Origin: Caulobacter sp. 32-67-35
GTDB lineage: Bacteria; Pseudomonadota; Alphaproteobacteria; Caulobacterales; Caulobacteraceae
NCBI GenBank assembly: GCA_002280875.1
Contig: NCEV01000009.1
Coordinates: 1-64,000 of the forward strand
Length of the DNA stretch: 64,000 nt
Direction: 5' to 3'
The notes beneath the pieces were generated by a model. That model ran no database searches and had not been told where the DNA came from. It saw only the letters and a program-made list of their open reading frames with translations. Positions within the stretch are counted from its first letter, which is position 1. Every line of letters begins with the position of its first letter. Position numbers and translations under genes: made by a program. This document shows, in pieces, positions 9,544 through 18,471 of the stretch.

Positions 9544-9548
9544 CATCG

Positions 9549-9563
9549 TACTGGTATCCAGTA
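9549..9563. promoter_or_regulatory. Palindromic candidate operator of the brnT pair
   Basis: Perfect 6-bp inverted repeat TACTGG-TAT-CCAGTA, ending 6 bp before the toxin start codon at 9543. Position over the ribosome-binding or promoter region fits autoregulation by the toxin-antitoxin complex. Seen in sequence; binding is inferred. Confidence 0.5.
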
Positions 9564-9594
9564 TTGGCCGCAAGCCTCGTCGCACTTTGGCGGC

Positions 9595-10692
9595 TCAAAC
9601 CCCAGCCACCATCCCGCCGCTCAGCAGGATCGCCCGTTCCGCCAGGGCTAGCTCCACCAGCGCCGCCATCACCGCCGAGGTCGGGGCGCCTGTCGCCCGC
9701 ACCAGCTCGTCGCGCGATACGCCCGTTGGCGAGAGCAGGGCGGCCAGCTGTTCGCGCAGGGCGTCGAAATCGACATCCGCCTCTGGCTCGCCGTCATAGC
9801 CACGCTCGCGTTCGCGCAGGTGGATCTGGCCCGACAGCGAGCGCAGAACGTCCTCGGCGCCTTCACACAGGATCGCGCCCTGGCGGATCAGGTCGTTGGT
9901 GCCTCGAGCGCGGGGGTCCAGCGGCGAGCCAGGCACGGCGAAGACGTCACGGCCCTGTTCGGCGGCCAGGCGGGCGGTGATCAGCGAGCCGGACTTCAGC
10001 TCGGCTTCCACCACCACCACGCCCAGCGAAAGGCCCGAGATGATGCGGTTGCGGCGCGGGAAGTCCTTGGCCTGGGCGCGGCGGTCGGGCGCGCTTTCAC
10101 TGACCACGCAGCCTTCGGCGGCGATGCGGGCGTGGAGCGAGGCATGTTCGGGCGGATAGATGTCGCTGATCCCGCCGCCCAGCACGGCGACCGTTCCGGT
10201 GCGTATCGCGCCCTCATGGGCGGCGCCGTCAACGCCGCGCGCCATGCCGCTGACGATCACATGACCGGCCTCGCCCAGCTCGGCGGCCAGCTGGCGGGCG
10301 AAGCGCTGGCCGGCGGCCGAGGCGATGCGGGCGCCGACGATGGCGACGCTGGGCTGGGGCAGCAGCTCGGCGCGGCCCAGGGCCCACAGCACCGGCGGCG
10401 GGGGATCGAGCGCGGCCAGGCGGGCGGGGAAGTCGGGCTCACAGCCGCACAGCAGGCGGGCGCCCATGGCCGCGCCGGCTTCCAGTTCGCGCTCGATCAC
10501 GTCGCGCGGCGGCGGGGTCAGGGGCGTGGCGCGGCCGCCGCGACGGGACAGATCGGGCAGGGCGCTCAGGGCCCGCTCGGGCGTGCCGTAGCGGGTCAGC
10601 AAATGGTCGAAGGCGACGGGGCCGACCGTCTCGGTGCGCGCCAGCCGAAGCCAGGCCAGGCGCTGGATATCCGAGAGGCGGCCCGAAATCAC
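9595..10692 (-). CDS. dprA: DNA-processing protein DprA
   Basis: 365-residue ssDNA-binding, RecA-loading protein used in natural transformation. The Rossmann-like core is evident in VAIVGARIASAAGQRFARQL, SGMARGVDGAAH, VLGGGISDIYPPEH and the family signature FPRRNRIISGLS. The C-terminal winged helix (GVSRDELVRATGAPTSAVMA) is present. Translation starts at GTG 10692 inside the plsY stop, a four-base GTGA overlap, which indicates coupling to plsY. The open frame reads much further upstream, but only across plsY in another frame. Confidence 0.95.
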   Translation of the reverse strand: MISGRLSDIQRLAWLRLARTETVGPVAFDHLLTRYGTPERALSALPDLSRRGGRATPLTPPPRDVIERELEAGAAMGARLLCGCEPDFPARLAALDPPPPVLWALGRAELLPQPSVAIVGARIASAAGQRFARQLAAELGEAGHVIVSGMARGVDGAAHEGAIRTGTVAVLGGGISDIYPPEHASLHARIAAEGCVVSESAPDRRAQAKDFPRRNRIISGLSLGVVVVEAELKSGSLITARLAAEQGRDVFAVPGSPLDPRARGTNDLIRQGAILCEGAEDVLRSLSGQIHLRERERGYDGEPEADVDFDALREQLAALLSPTGVSRDELVRATGAPTSAVMAALVELALAERAILLSGGMVAGV

Positions 10693-11336
10693 GCGGCCGG
10701 AGGCGGCGTCTGCGCCGTCTTCTTCTTGCCGATCTTCGGCTCCTCGCCCTTCAGCAGGCGGGCGATGTTCTCGCGGTGGCGGATGAAGATCAGCACGGCC
10801 ATGAACAGGGCCAGCACCAGCATGGCGTAGGGCTGGTCGGTGGCCAGAGCGAACGGCGCGGCCAGGACGGCGGCGGTCAGGGCGGCCAGCGAGCTGATGC
10901 GGAACAGGGCGGCCATGGCCAGCCAGGTGATCGCGGCCAGCACGCCCACGGGCCAGCAGGCGGCCAGCAGCACGCCATAGAAGGTGGCCACGCCCTTGCC
11001 GCCCCTGAACTTCAGCCACACCGGGAACAGATGGCCGAGGAACGCCGAGCCGCCGGCCAGGGCCACGATCATGGCGCTGTCGTTCGTCAGCCAGCGGGCC
11101 AGCAGCACGGCCAGCACGCCCTTGCCGGCGTCGCCGATCAGGGTGATGGCCGCCAGATCCTTGCGGCCCGAGCGCAGCACATTGGTCGCGCCGATATTGC
11201 CCGACCCGATCTGCCGGATGTCGCCGGCCCCGCCCAGGCGGGTGGCGATCAGGCCAAACGGGATCGAGCCCAGGAGATAGCCCCCGACCATGGCGATACC
11301 GAGCGTGAGATAGACGGCTTGAGCGAGATCTTGCAC
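10689..11336 (-). CDS. plsY: Glycerol-3-phosphate acyltransferase PlsY
   Basis: Inner-membrane enzyme that transfers acyl from acyl-phosphate to glycerol-3-phosphate, the first step of phospholipid synthesis. 215 residues with multiple membrane helices and the three family loops: GSIPFGLI, SGNIGATNVLRSG and FRGGKGVAT, plus IRHRENIARLLKG near the end. The C-terminus is a soluble Lys/Pro tail (KIGKKKTAQTPPP). It is the first gene of the plsY-dprA pair. Confidence 0.96.
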   Translation of the reverse strand: MQDLAQAVYLTLGIAMVGGYLLGSIPFGLIATRLGGAGDIRQIGSGNIGATNVLRSGRKDLAAITLIGDAGKGVLAVLLARWLTNDSAMIVALAGGSAFLGHLFPVWLKFRGGKGVATFYGVLLAACWPVGVLAAITWLAMAALFRISSLAALTAAVLAAPFALATDQPYAMLVLALFMAVLIFIRHRENIARLLKGEEPKIGKKKTAQTPPPAA

Positions 11337-11448
11337 GTTTCGACCCTAAGGCGAGTTGCGCGCGATTTCAACCGCTGCGCAAGAGTTGCTTGTGGCGAAG
11401 GTGTAGCAGGAGACTCAGGGTCGGGGCAAAAGGCGAGCCCCTGGCCCT

Positions 11449-11730
11449 TCAGGGAAGCCAATCTTCGGATCCATGCCGAACACGCTGGATGAAGATGTCC
11501 GCCCCGTCGAGGCGGTAGATGATGATATGGCTCTTGTACGGGTGGACGCGCGACGCGCGGCCGAGTTCGGCGCGTTCGGGAGCGGCGCGTGGAAAGTCGC
11601 AGAGAAACGCGAAAGCCTGCTCCAAGCCAGCGTGATAGCGCTCCGCCTGGTCTTCACCAAATGCCGCCGCTCCGATGAGGTAGATGTCGAGGATATCCTC
11701 CTCGGCTTTGCGGCTAAGCCTATAGGCCAT
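11449..11730 (-). CDS. parE: ParE-type toxin
   Basis: 93-residue RelE/ParE-superfamily toxin: YRLSRKAEEDILDIYLIGA at the start, then QAERYHAGLEQAFAFLCDFP and the C-terminal HIIIYRLDGADIFIQRVRHG, matching the ParE layout. ParE proteins usually inhibit gyrase. Start ATG 11730 overlaps the end of the antitoxin gene by 11 bp; the open frame upstream of it does not resemble the family. Second gene of the pair. Confidence 0.88.
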   Translation of the reverse strand: MAYRLSRKAEEDILDIYLIGAAAFGEDQAERYHAGLEQAFAFLCDFPRAAPERAELGRASRVHPYKSHIIIYRLDGADIFIQRVRHGSEDWLP

Positions 11731-11974
11731 CCGCATCGGCCCGCAGCCGGCGGCGCGCCGCCGCCAGGATGTCGTCCATGGAGCTGGAACTGACCCCGCT
11801 TTCCTCGGCTTCATCGACCAGGCGCTGCATGGCGGCGATCTTTTCGGCGCGTTCCTGATCGCGGCGGATCAGGTCGCGCACATAGTCGCTGGCATTGCTG
11901 TAACGCCCGGTTTCGGCGCGGCCCTCAACCCAATCCTTCATGGCGTCAGGCAGGGAAACGTTCATGGTCGCCAT
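11720..11974 (-). CDS. parD: ParD-type antitoxin
   Basis: 84-residue ribbon-helix-helix antitoxin. The N-terminus MNVSLPDAMKDWVEGRAETG is the DNA-binding strand-helix-helix; the acidic C-terminal half (VDEAEESGVSSSSMDDI) would wrap the toxin. AGAGG lies six bases before ATG 11974 (ATG 11977 is also possible). Precedes parE in the same operon and probably represses it through the palindrome at 12005-12029. Confidence 0.9.
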   Translation of the reverse strand: MATMNVSLPDAMKDWVEGRAETGRYSNASDYVRDLIRRDQERAEKIAAMQRLVDEAEESGVSSSSMDDILAAARRRLRADADGL

Positions 11975-12004
11975 CATGCACCTCTGATGGCAGTGAGCAT
12001 ATTT

Positions 12005-12029
12005 TGGCAAAGATTGTCAATCCTTGCCA
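12005..12029. promoter_or_regulatory. Palindromic candidate ParD operator
   Basis: Near-perfect 12-bp inverted repeat around one central T: TGGCAAAGATTG on one arm, CAATCCTTGCCA on the other, with a single mismatch. It lies 31 bp upstream of the parD start and 9 bp before the end of pyrC. The location suits autorepression by ParD or ParDE. The palindrome is seen; the function is inferred. Confidence 0.6.
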
Positions 12030-12037
12030 TTCTCGAC

Positions 12038-13339
12038 TTACCCCTCCGCCCGATGCACCACCCGGCCATCGACCAGCGTCATCAGCACCTGTCCCTGCAG
12101 CCGCCGTCCGTCGAACGGCGAGTTCTTGGACTTCGACAGGAGCTTCCCGGCGTCGACGATGATCGGCGCGTCGATGTCGCACAGCACCAGATCGGCGGGC
12201 GCGCCCGGTGCGATGCGGCCGCCGCGCAGATTCAGCAGTTCGGCCGGCGCGAGGGTCACCGCGCGGATCAGGTCAACCAGCGGCAGGCGCTCGTCGTGAT
12301 ACAGCGACAGCAGGGCCGGCAGCAGGGTCTCGACGCCGATGGCGCCGGGCGCGGCTTCGTCGAAGGGCAGGCGCTTGTCCTCGGCGGGAGCCGGGGCGTG
12401 GGCGGACACCACGATGTCGATCAGACCGCTGGCCAGGGCCTCGATCAGGACCTGACGGTCGTCCTCGCCGCGCAGGGGCGGGGTGACCTTGGCGAAGCTG
12501 CGGTAGTCGCCGATGTCCAGCTCGTTGAACGACAGGTGGTTGATCGACACGCTGGCGTGCAGACGCAGGCCGCGCGCCTTGCCGCGCGCCAGGGTCTCCA
12601 GCGCGCCAGCGCTGGTGATCTGGTCGACCAGCAGGCGGCCGCCGGTGGCTTCCAGCAGGGCGATGTCGCGCTCCAGCATGATCCGCTCGGCCATGGGCGA
12701 GATCGCAGGCAGGCCCAGGCGGCCGGCAAATTCGCCGCCGATCGCCGCGCCGCCCTTGGCCAGCCACATATCCATCGGCCGGTGGGCCAGCAGGGTGTCG
12801 AAGCCCTTGGCGTAGGTCAGGATGCGCTGGAAGACCTTGCTGTCGACGATCGGGCGGTCAGCGTCGGTGATATAGACGCAGCCGGCCTCGCGCATCAGGC
12901 CGATCTCGGCCATCTGCTCGCCCTTCAGACCCTTGGTCGCCGCGCCGGCGCACAGGATGCGGGCGCTGTCGATGTCGCGGGCCCGGCGCAGGATGAAGTC
13001 CACGACGCTGGGATCGTCGATGGCCGGGTCGGTGTCGGGCTGGACGACGATCGAGGTCACGCCCCCGGCGGCGGCGGCGCGCGCAGCCGAGGCCAGGGTT
13101 TCCTTGGTTTCCGACCCCGGCTCGCCGGTCTTGACGCGCAGGTCGATCAGGCCGGGCGCCAGCAGGGCGCCGCCGCAGTCGACGACCCGAACGCCCTTGC
13201 CCAGCTTGCCAAACTCGCGGCCCTTGGCGACGTCGGAGATCACGCCCTCGGAGACGATGACGCCGCCGGGGCCGTCATAGCCGCTCTCGGGATCGACCAG
13301 ACGGGCATTGGTGAAGGCCAGAGGCTGGGGCGAGTTCAT
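12038..13339 (-). CDS. Dihydroorotase-like protein, probably non-catalytic (PyrC')
   Basis: 433-residue class I dihydroorotase homologue, overlapping pyrB by four bases (ATGA). The metal site looks destroyed. The family HxH motif after PGLID reads [14 protein letters not shown], so both His are Arg68 and Lys70 and the substrate Arg is Gly. The usual DHAPH is AHAPA. In bacteria such as Pseudomonas, an inactive PyrC' is required to assemble active aspartate transcarbamoylase with PyrB; the operon suggests the same here. If so, a true dihydroorotase must lie elsewhere. Assignment of inactivity is from the visible residues. Confidence 0.9.
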   Translation of the reverse strand: MNSPQPLAFTNARLVDPESGYDGPGGVIVSEGVISDVAKGREFGKLGKGVRVVDCGGALLAPGLIDLRVKTGEPGSETKETLASAARAAAAGGVTSIVVQPDTDPAIDDPSVVDFILRRARDIDSARILCAGAATKGLKGEQMAEIGLMREAGCVYITDADRPIVDSKVFQRILTYAKGFDTLLAHRPMDMWLAKGGAAIGGEFAGRLGLPAISPMAERIMLERDIALLEATGGRLLVDQITSAGALETLARGKARGLRLHASVSINHLSFNELDIGDYRSFAKVTPPLRGEDDRQVLIEALASGLIDIVVSAHAPAPAEDKRLPFDEAAPGAIGVETLLPALLSLYHDERLPLVDLIRAVTLAPAELLNLRGGRIAPGAPADLVLCDIDAPIIVDAGKLLSKSKNSPFDGRRLQGQVLMTLVDGRVVHRAEG

Positions 13340-14331
13340 TGGTCGGCCTCCAGGCGCGCGGCGAGGCTGGTCAGCACGGCCATCCGTGCGGCGACGCCCA
13401 TCTCCACCTGGTCCTGGATCAGGCTGACGGCCGGATCGTCGGCGACGTCGCTGTCGATCTCGACCCCCCGGTTCATCGGCCCCGGATGCATGACCTTGGC
13501 CCCCGGCGCAGCGCGGGACAGCTTTTCGCGGTCCAGGCCATAGAAGCGGAAATATTCGCGGGTCGAGGGGACGAACCCGCCCTGCATCCGCTCCAGTTGC
13601 AGGCGCAGCATCATCACCACATCAGCCCCGGCCAGGCCCGACTTCATGTCGTGGTGCACCGTCACGCCCCAGCGCTCGGCCTGGGCCGGCATCAGGGTGG
13701 CGGGACCCACCAGCCGCACGCTGGCCCCCAGCGTGTGCAGCAGCGAGACGTTCGACCGGGCCACGCGGCTGTGCAGCACGTCGCCGCAGATCGCCACGGT
13801 CAGGCCCGAGACGCGGCCAAAGGCGCGGCGGATCGACAGGGCGTCCAGCACAGCCTGCGTCGGGTGTTCGTGCTGGCCGTCGCCGGCATTGATGACGTGG
13901 CCGCTGACCTTCTGGGACAGCAGCGACGCCGCGCCCGACGAGGCGTGGCGCACCACCAGCAGGTCGGGGCGCATGGCGTTCAGGGTGACGGCGGTGTCGA
14001 TCAGGGTCTCGCCCTTGGTGATCGACGAGGTGCGCGGGCTCATGTTGACGACGTCGGCGCCCAGGCGCTTGCCGGCGATCTCGAAACTGCTCTGGGTCCG
14101 TGTGCTGTTCTCGAAGAACAGGTTCATCAGCGTCCGGCCCTTCAGCAGGTCCAGCGACTTGGAGGTCTGGCGGTTGAAGGCGACGAACGCCTCGGCCAGG
14201 TCCAGCAGGTCGGCGGCCTGGGGCGCGTTCAGGTCGCCGGCGGACAGGAAATGGCGCTTTGGGAACGCAAAGGCGCGGGCGCGGATGGCGTCCAGGGCGA
14301 CGCGGGCGGGATCATGGGACTTGGCCGTCAT
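13336..14331 (-). CDS. pyrB: Aspartate carbamoyltransferase catalytic chain
   Basis: Joins carbamoyl phosphate and aspartate, the first committed step of pyrimidine synthesis. 331 residues from ATG 14331. Carbamoyl phosphate site [13 protein letters not shown], then [26 protein letters not shown] and the C-terminal [11 protein letters not shown]. No pyrI is present; the partner is the degenerate dihydroorotase downstream. A longer open frame to 14394 lacks family similarity. Confidence 0.96.
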   Translation of the reverse strand: MTAKSHDPARVALDAIRARAFAFPKRHFLSAGDLNAPQAADLLDLAEAFVAFNRQTSKSLDLLKGRTLMNLFFENSTRTQSSFEIAGKRLGADVVNMSPRTSSITKGETLIDTAVTLNAMRPDLLVVRHASSGAASLLSQKVSGHVINAGDGQHEHPTQAVLDALSIRRAFGRVSGLTVAICGDVLHSRVARSNVSLLHTLGASVRLVGPATLMPAQAERWGVTVHHDMKSGLAGADVVMMLRLQLERMQGGFVPSTREYFRFYGLDREKLSRAAPGAKVMHPGPMNRGVEIDSDVADDPAVSLIQDQVEMGVAARMAVLTSLAARLEADQ

Positions 14332-14421
14332 GAAACGGTGTCTTAGGCGGCTTTGCCGGGAGAGGGAAGGCGGGGGCGTCCATCCCCGCCCCAACCCTCG
14401 GCGCTCTGTCAGGCCGTGTCC

Positions 14422-15360
14422 TCAGTGCTTGCCGCGATCGCGCCCGAAGTTCGGCTCGGCGCTTTCCTGCCCCGCCGCCACGATGCCCCGGCGGATGGCG
14501 CGGGTGCGGGTGAAGTGGGCGTGCAGGGTGTCGGCGTCGCCCCAGCGGATGGCGCGGCTCATGGCCTGCAGGTCTTCGGTGAAGCGGCCCAGCATTTCCA
14601 GCACCGCGTCCTTGTTGGTCAGGAACACGTCGCGCCACATGGTCGGGTCGCTGGCGGCGATGCGGGTGAAGTCGCGGAAGCCCGAGGCCGAATATTTGAT
14701 GACCTCGCTCTCGGTGACGTTCTCCAGATCGGCCGCGCTGCCGACGATCGTGTAGGCGATCAGGTGGGGCAGGTGGCTGACCACAGCCATGACCAGGTCA
14801 TGGTGCTTTTCGTCCATCAGCTCGACCTGGGCGCCGAACGACCGCCAGAAGCTGCTGAGCTTGGCGACGGCGGCGGCATAGGCCTCGTCGTCGATCTCGG
14901 ACGGGGTCAGGATCGTCCAGCGATTCTCGAACAGCTCGGCGAAGCCGGCGTCGGGGCCCGACTGCTCGGTGCCGGCGATCGGATGGCCGGGGATGACGAA
15001 GACGTGGTCCAGCGGCAGGGCGCGCAGGGCCTCGGCGACGCTGGTCTTGGTGGAGCCGACATCGGTCAGGGTGGCGCCCGGCTTCATGGCCGGCGCCAGA
15101 AGCGCGCCCACCTCGGCGGTGGACAGGACCGGGGTGGCGATGACCACCAGGTCGGCGTCCTTGACGGCCTCTGCGATGTCGCCCGTGACATGGTCTGCGA
15201 TGCCCAGTTCCACCACGCGGGCCCGGTGGGCTTCGCTGGCGTCGGCCACGGTGATCTGGCTGACCACGCCGTGGGCGCGGGCTGCGCGGATCACCGAACC
15301 GCCGATCAGGCCGCAGCCGATCACGGTCATCTTCGGATAGAGGATCCCGGGGTGTGACAT
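14422..15360 (-). CDS. tyrA: Prephenate/arogenate dehydrogenase
   Basis: 312-residue NAD(P)-dependent dehydrogenase for tyrosine synthesis. N-terminal nucleotide-binding motif GCGLIGGSVIRAAR, then GSTKTSVAEAL, the family signature GHPIAGTEQSGP, and the helical domain with HLPHLIAYTIV and SASGFRDFTRIAASDP. It uses the TyrA/TyrC fold without a fused chorismate mutase; the mutase is encoded separately at 16542. Its ATG overlaps the hisC-type gene stop by one base (TGATG), so the two are coupled. Whether prephenate or arogenate is preferred cannot be told. Confidence 0.92.
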   Translation of the reverse strand: MSHPGILYPKMTVIGCGLIGGSVIRAARAHGVVSQITVADASEAHRARVVELGIADHVTGDIAEAVKDADLVVIATPVLSTAEVGALLAPAMKPGATLTDVGSTKTSVAEALRALPLDHVFVIPGHPIAGTEQSGPDAGFAELFENRWTILTPSEIDDEAYAAAVAKLSSFWRSFGAQVELMDEKHHDLVMAVVSHLPHLIAYTIVGSAADLENVTESEVIKYSASGFRDFTRIAASDPTMWRDVFLTNKDAVLEMLGRFTEDLQAMSRAIRWGDADTLHAHFTRTRAIRRGIVAAGQESAEPNFGRDRGKH

Positions 15361-16481
15361 CAGCGGCCCATGAACTCGGCCAGCAGCGCCACCACGGCCC
15401 GGTTGTGCTCTTCCAGGCCGATGGTGATGCGGATGGCGTCGGGCAGGCCGTAGTTGCCGACAGCGCGGACCAGATAGCCCCGGCTGGCCAGGAACGCCTC
15501 GGCTTCAGGGGCTGTCTTGCCCGGCGCACGGGGGAAATTGACCAGCACGAAATTGGCGGCCGAGGGCGTGACCTCAAGGCCAAGCCCGCCCAGCTGCTGG
15601 GTCAGGAACGGCCGCCACTGTTCGACCAGCGCCACCGAGCGGGCCTGGAACGCGACATCGGCCAGGGCGGCGATGGCCGCCTCCTGGCCGGGGATCGAGG
15701 TGTTGAACGGCGGGCGAATGCGCTCGATCGGCTCGATGATCCCGGCCGGCCCATAGCCCCAGCCGACCCGCAGGCCGCCCAGGCCGTGGATCTTCGAAAA
15801 GGTGCGCGTGACGATGACGTTTTCGGCTGCACGGGCCAGGTCGAGGCCATCCTCAAAGCGCGGATCGGTGGCGAACTCGGCATAGGCCCCGTCCAACACC
15901 AGCACCACCGAAGGCGGGATGGCGGCGTGCAGGGCGCGGATTTCGTCCCCCGTCAGCCAGGTGCCGGTGGGGTTGGCCGGATTGGCGATGAACACCAGCC
16001 GCGTGCGCTCATCGATGCATTTGACCACTTCGTCGGCATCGATGCGCTGGTTCGGCTCCTTGGCCATCCGCACCTGGCCCTGACAGGCGCGGGCCCCGAT
16101 CGCATAGGCGGCAAAGCCATGCTCGCCCTGAACGATATTGTCGCCGGGCTCCAGATAGACTTGGCACAGCAGGGCGAAGATCTCGTCGCTGCCGTCGCCG
16201 AAGGTCAGGCGTTCGGGCTCCAGGCCATAGTGCTGGGCCACGGCGGCGCGCAGGCCATTGGCCTTGCCGTCCGGATAGAGATGCAGGCGATCGACGGCGG
16301 CGCGATAGGCGTCCTTGGCCGCATCGCTGCAGCCCAGGATGTTCTCGTTGCTCGACAGCTTTACCGGGTGGGCGACGCCCTCGATCCTCGACTTGCCGCC
16401 GACATAGGCGTGGATATCCAGGATGCCCGGCTTGGGCATGGGGCGCGGCGCGGCGAAGCGGTCGGGGGCGGGAGCGGTCAT
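15360..16481 (-). CDS. hisC: HisC-type aminotransferase (histidinol-phosphate/aromatic)
   Basis: 373-residue PLP enzyme of the HisC family: LSSNENILGCS, the FIANPANPTGT loop, LDGAYAEF, and TRTFSKIHGLGGLRVGWG with the Schiff-base Lys. The context between a chorismate mutase and tyrA suggests it serves aromatic amino acid synthesis (phenylpyruvate or prephenate transamination), possibly besides or instead of histidine synthesis. That reassignment is inference from neighbours; no his genes are nearby. Confidence 0.9.
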   Translation of the reverse strand: MTAPAPDRFAAPRPMPKPGILDIHAYVGGKSRIEGVAHPVKLSSNENILGCSDAAKDAYRAAVDRLHLYPDGKANGLRAAVAQHYGLEPERLTFGDGSDEIFALLCQVYLEPGDNIVQGEHGFAAYAIGARACQGQVRMAKEPNQRIDADEVVKCIDERTRLVFIANPANPTGTWLTGDEIRALHAAIPPSVVLVLDGAYAEFATDPRFEDGLDLARAAENVIVTRTFSKIHGLGGLRVGWGYGPAGIIEPIERIRPPFNTSIPGQEAAIAALADVAFQARSVALVEQWRPFLTQQLGGLGLEVTPSAANFVLVNFPRAPGKTAPEAEAFLASRGYLVRAVGNYGLPDAIRITIGLEEHNRAVVALLAEFMGR

Positions 16482-16541
16482 CTCGGCTACTCGTTGAAAC
16501 TCGGGGCGGTCTTACACGTCGGTCGCTTAAACGTCGCCCGG

Positions 16542-17342
16542 CTAAACGTCGAAAGGCGTGGGCGCAGCCCCGATGACGCCAGTCAGCTTGCCGGGGGCCT
16601 GAGCCAGGCGCTCGTCGTGCGGCATGAAGAACCCCGACAGCGAGAACAGCTTCAGCCCGCCGGATTCGGCCAGCGGCTCGGCGGCGACGCCGCTGGGGCT
16701 CAGGGCCTCGACGATGGCGGCGGCGCTCTTGGCCGAGTCGGTGACCCAGAAGGTCTGGTCGCCGCCGGTGGGTTCAACCTCGACCTCGGCCACGGCCAGG
16801 GCGGCCTGCGGACCCCAGCGATTGAGGCAGGGCAGGGCGGCGAAGATCTTCAGCTTCGGCTCGGCCAGCAGCCGGCCCCACCAGTTGCTGTCCGGCGTCA
16901 GGGCCAGCACACCCACGCCCCAGGGCGTCTTGGCGGCGGTCAGCACGTCCTTGGCTTCGGCCATCACCCGCATGGGCGGGGCGGCGCCAAAACGCAGGCG
17001 AGTCAGTTCCACGGCGCGAGCGGTGTCGCGGCCGCCCCAGACGGACAGGTGATAGGGACCCTGACGCGCCAGGTTGTCGCTCATCACCTCGCGCCAGATG
17101 CGGATGACCAGGGCGTCATTGGCGGCGGTGCGCGGGGCGGCCAGCAGCTTGCGGATGATCAGGGCCTCGCGGCCGGGGCGCAGGCCAAAGCCCGTATCGC
17201 CCGCCGCACGCTTGGCCGCCGCCACCGAACTGGCCAGCGCTGCCCGCTCGTCCAGCAGCTTCAGCAGTTCGCCATCAATGGCGTCCAGTCGCCATCGGAC
17301 CTCGTCGAGAGACGGAGGCGCCTTGGCCGCGTCGGTACCCAT
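16542..17342 (-). CDS. Chorismate mutase (AroQ domain with C-terminal extension)
   Basis: 266 residues. Residues about 10-90 are an AroQ-class helical chorismate mutase: LDEVRWRLDAIDGELLKLLD, ERAALASSVAAAKR and GLRPGREALIIRKLL supply the expected Arg, Lys and Glu contacts. The remaining 170 residues look like a degenerate prephenate-dehydratase/periplasmic-binding-like region (VMAEAKDVLTAAKTPWGVGV). ATG 17342 is chosen over the upstream open frame. Lies 60 bp upstream of the aminotransferase and is likely in the same transcription unit. Confidence 0.85.
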   Translation of the reverse strand: MGTDAAKAPPSLDEVRWRLDAIDGELLKLLDERAALASSVAAAKRAAGDTGFGLRPGREALIIRKLLAAPRTAANDALVIRIWREVMSDNLARQGPYHLSVWGGRDTARAVELTRLRFGAAPPMRVMAEAKDVLTAAKTPWGVGVLALTPDSNWWGRLLAEPKLKIFAALPCLNRWGPQAALAVAEVEVEPTGGDQTFWVTDSAKSAAAIVEALSPSGVAAEPLAESGGLKLFSLSGFFMPHDERLAQAPGKLTGVIGAAPTPFDV

Positions 17343-17435
17343 GTTTATCCCCGAAATTGGAGGCCGGACCATAGTCCTTGCCGCCGCCGGCGCAATAGCT
17401 GGCGTTCACGGCAAGAAACTTGCGCCAGCGGCCGC

Positions 17436-18443
17436 TTAATAGACGCGCGGCGAGGGACCCGTATCGATGGTTCCAAGGCGTGTGCGGCCGTCCTGCAGGA
17501 TCAGGCTGGCCTCAATGACTGGCTCGCGTCCAAGAGCCTGGGCGGCGGCGGCCAGCATCTGTTCCGGCGTCCGGGCGGCCTTGGGATCGACGCGCTCCTT
17601 CAGGGCGACCTCCAGCTTGCCTTGCAGGCGGCCATTGGCGTCGACCGTCAGCGCGCCGGACTTGGCCGTGCCTTCGGCTTCACCCGCCGTGATCCGGGCG
17701 TTTTCCATGGTGATCGCGCCGCCGGCCGCGCTCCAGTCGCGCACCGCGTCGGCCCAGTTGTCGCCGCGCAGGATCGAGGCGCGGGTCAGGCGGGCGTCCA
17801 GGGTCATGTCGGCGCTGTTTTCCTGGGCGATGCGGCCCAGCAGTCCGGTGAAGTTGACGCGGGCGGCGTTGGCCTTGAACAGGATCGCGGCCTGATCGTC
17901 GGGCCCGGGGCGCAGGTGAAGCTCCATGGCCTGCGCCGAGCGCAGCGGGAAGGGGGCGGCTTCCGGCGCGGTCGAGAACACAAGGCCCGCGCCCTCGATG
18001 GAAACGCGAGGCGGATGCTCTTTCAGGCCCGCCAGGCTGGCGCGAAGCGCCTGGCCCGCAATGGCCACGTCGCCGCCATTGGGGCGGGTCAGAAGCGCGC
18101 CGCGCGGCGCGACGGCCACCCAGTGGTCAAGGCCATAGATCATCGCCTCGGCCTTCAGCTCGGGAATGCGCAGCGCCCAGCCGGACGGTTCGGCGACGCG
18201 GGCGTCGGCCAGGGTCACGTTCAGGCGGAACGGAAAGCCGGAAAAGCTGCGGGCGCTCCACGACAGGTCATAACCGCGTGATTTCAGCGAGGCCGAGGCC
18301 GCGTCCATCCGCTGTTCGGCCTGAATGCGCAGCCAGAACCAGCCGGCGCACCAGGCCGCCGCGAAGATCAGCGCGATGATGAACGGCGCCAGCAGGCCCC
18401 GTCGGCGGGCTTTGCGGGGCGGCGCGGCGTCGGTATGGGTCAT
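17436..18443 (-). CDS. DUF2125 membrane-anchored protein
   Basis: 335 residues from ATG 18443. After a basic N-terminus (PPRKARRRG) there is one transmembrane helix (LLAPFIIALIFAAAWCAGWF); the rest is a long beta-rich periplasmic domain beginning ASASLKSRGYDLSWSARSFS, typical of DUF2125 proteins of alphaproteobacteria. No enzymatic motif. The function is unknown; the fold suggests relation to long lipid-handling beta proteins, which is only a guess. Divergent from the ChaC-like gene, start codons 28 bp apart. Confidence 0.8.
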   Translation of the reverse strand: MTHTDAAPPRKARRRGLLAPFIIALIFAAAWCAGWFWLRIQAEQRMDAASASLKSRGYDLSWSARSFSGFPFRLNVTLADARVAEPSGWALRIPELKAEAMIYGLDHWVAVAPRGALLTRPNGGDVAIAGQALRASLAGLKEHPPRVSIEGAGLVFSTAPEAAPFPLRSAQAMELHLRPGPDDQAAILFKANAARVNFTGLLGRIAQENSADMTLDARLTRASILRGDNWADAVRDWSAAGGAITMENARITAGEAEGTAKSGALTVDANGRLQGKLEVALKERVDPKAARTPEQMLAAAAQALGREPVIEASLILQDGRTRLGTIDTGPSPRVY

Positions 18444-18471
18444 GAAAGCGTGCGTCCAGTCGGGATTGGTG

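Noticed and set aside
15354-18281. 975-codon open frame opposite hisC, chorismate mutase and DUF2125 genes
   Set aside because: Spans three well-supported genes antisense; no domain, low-complexity Gly/Arg/Gln composition.
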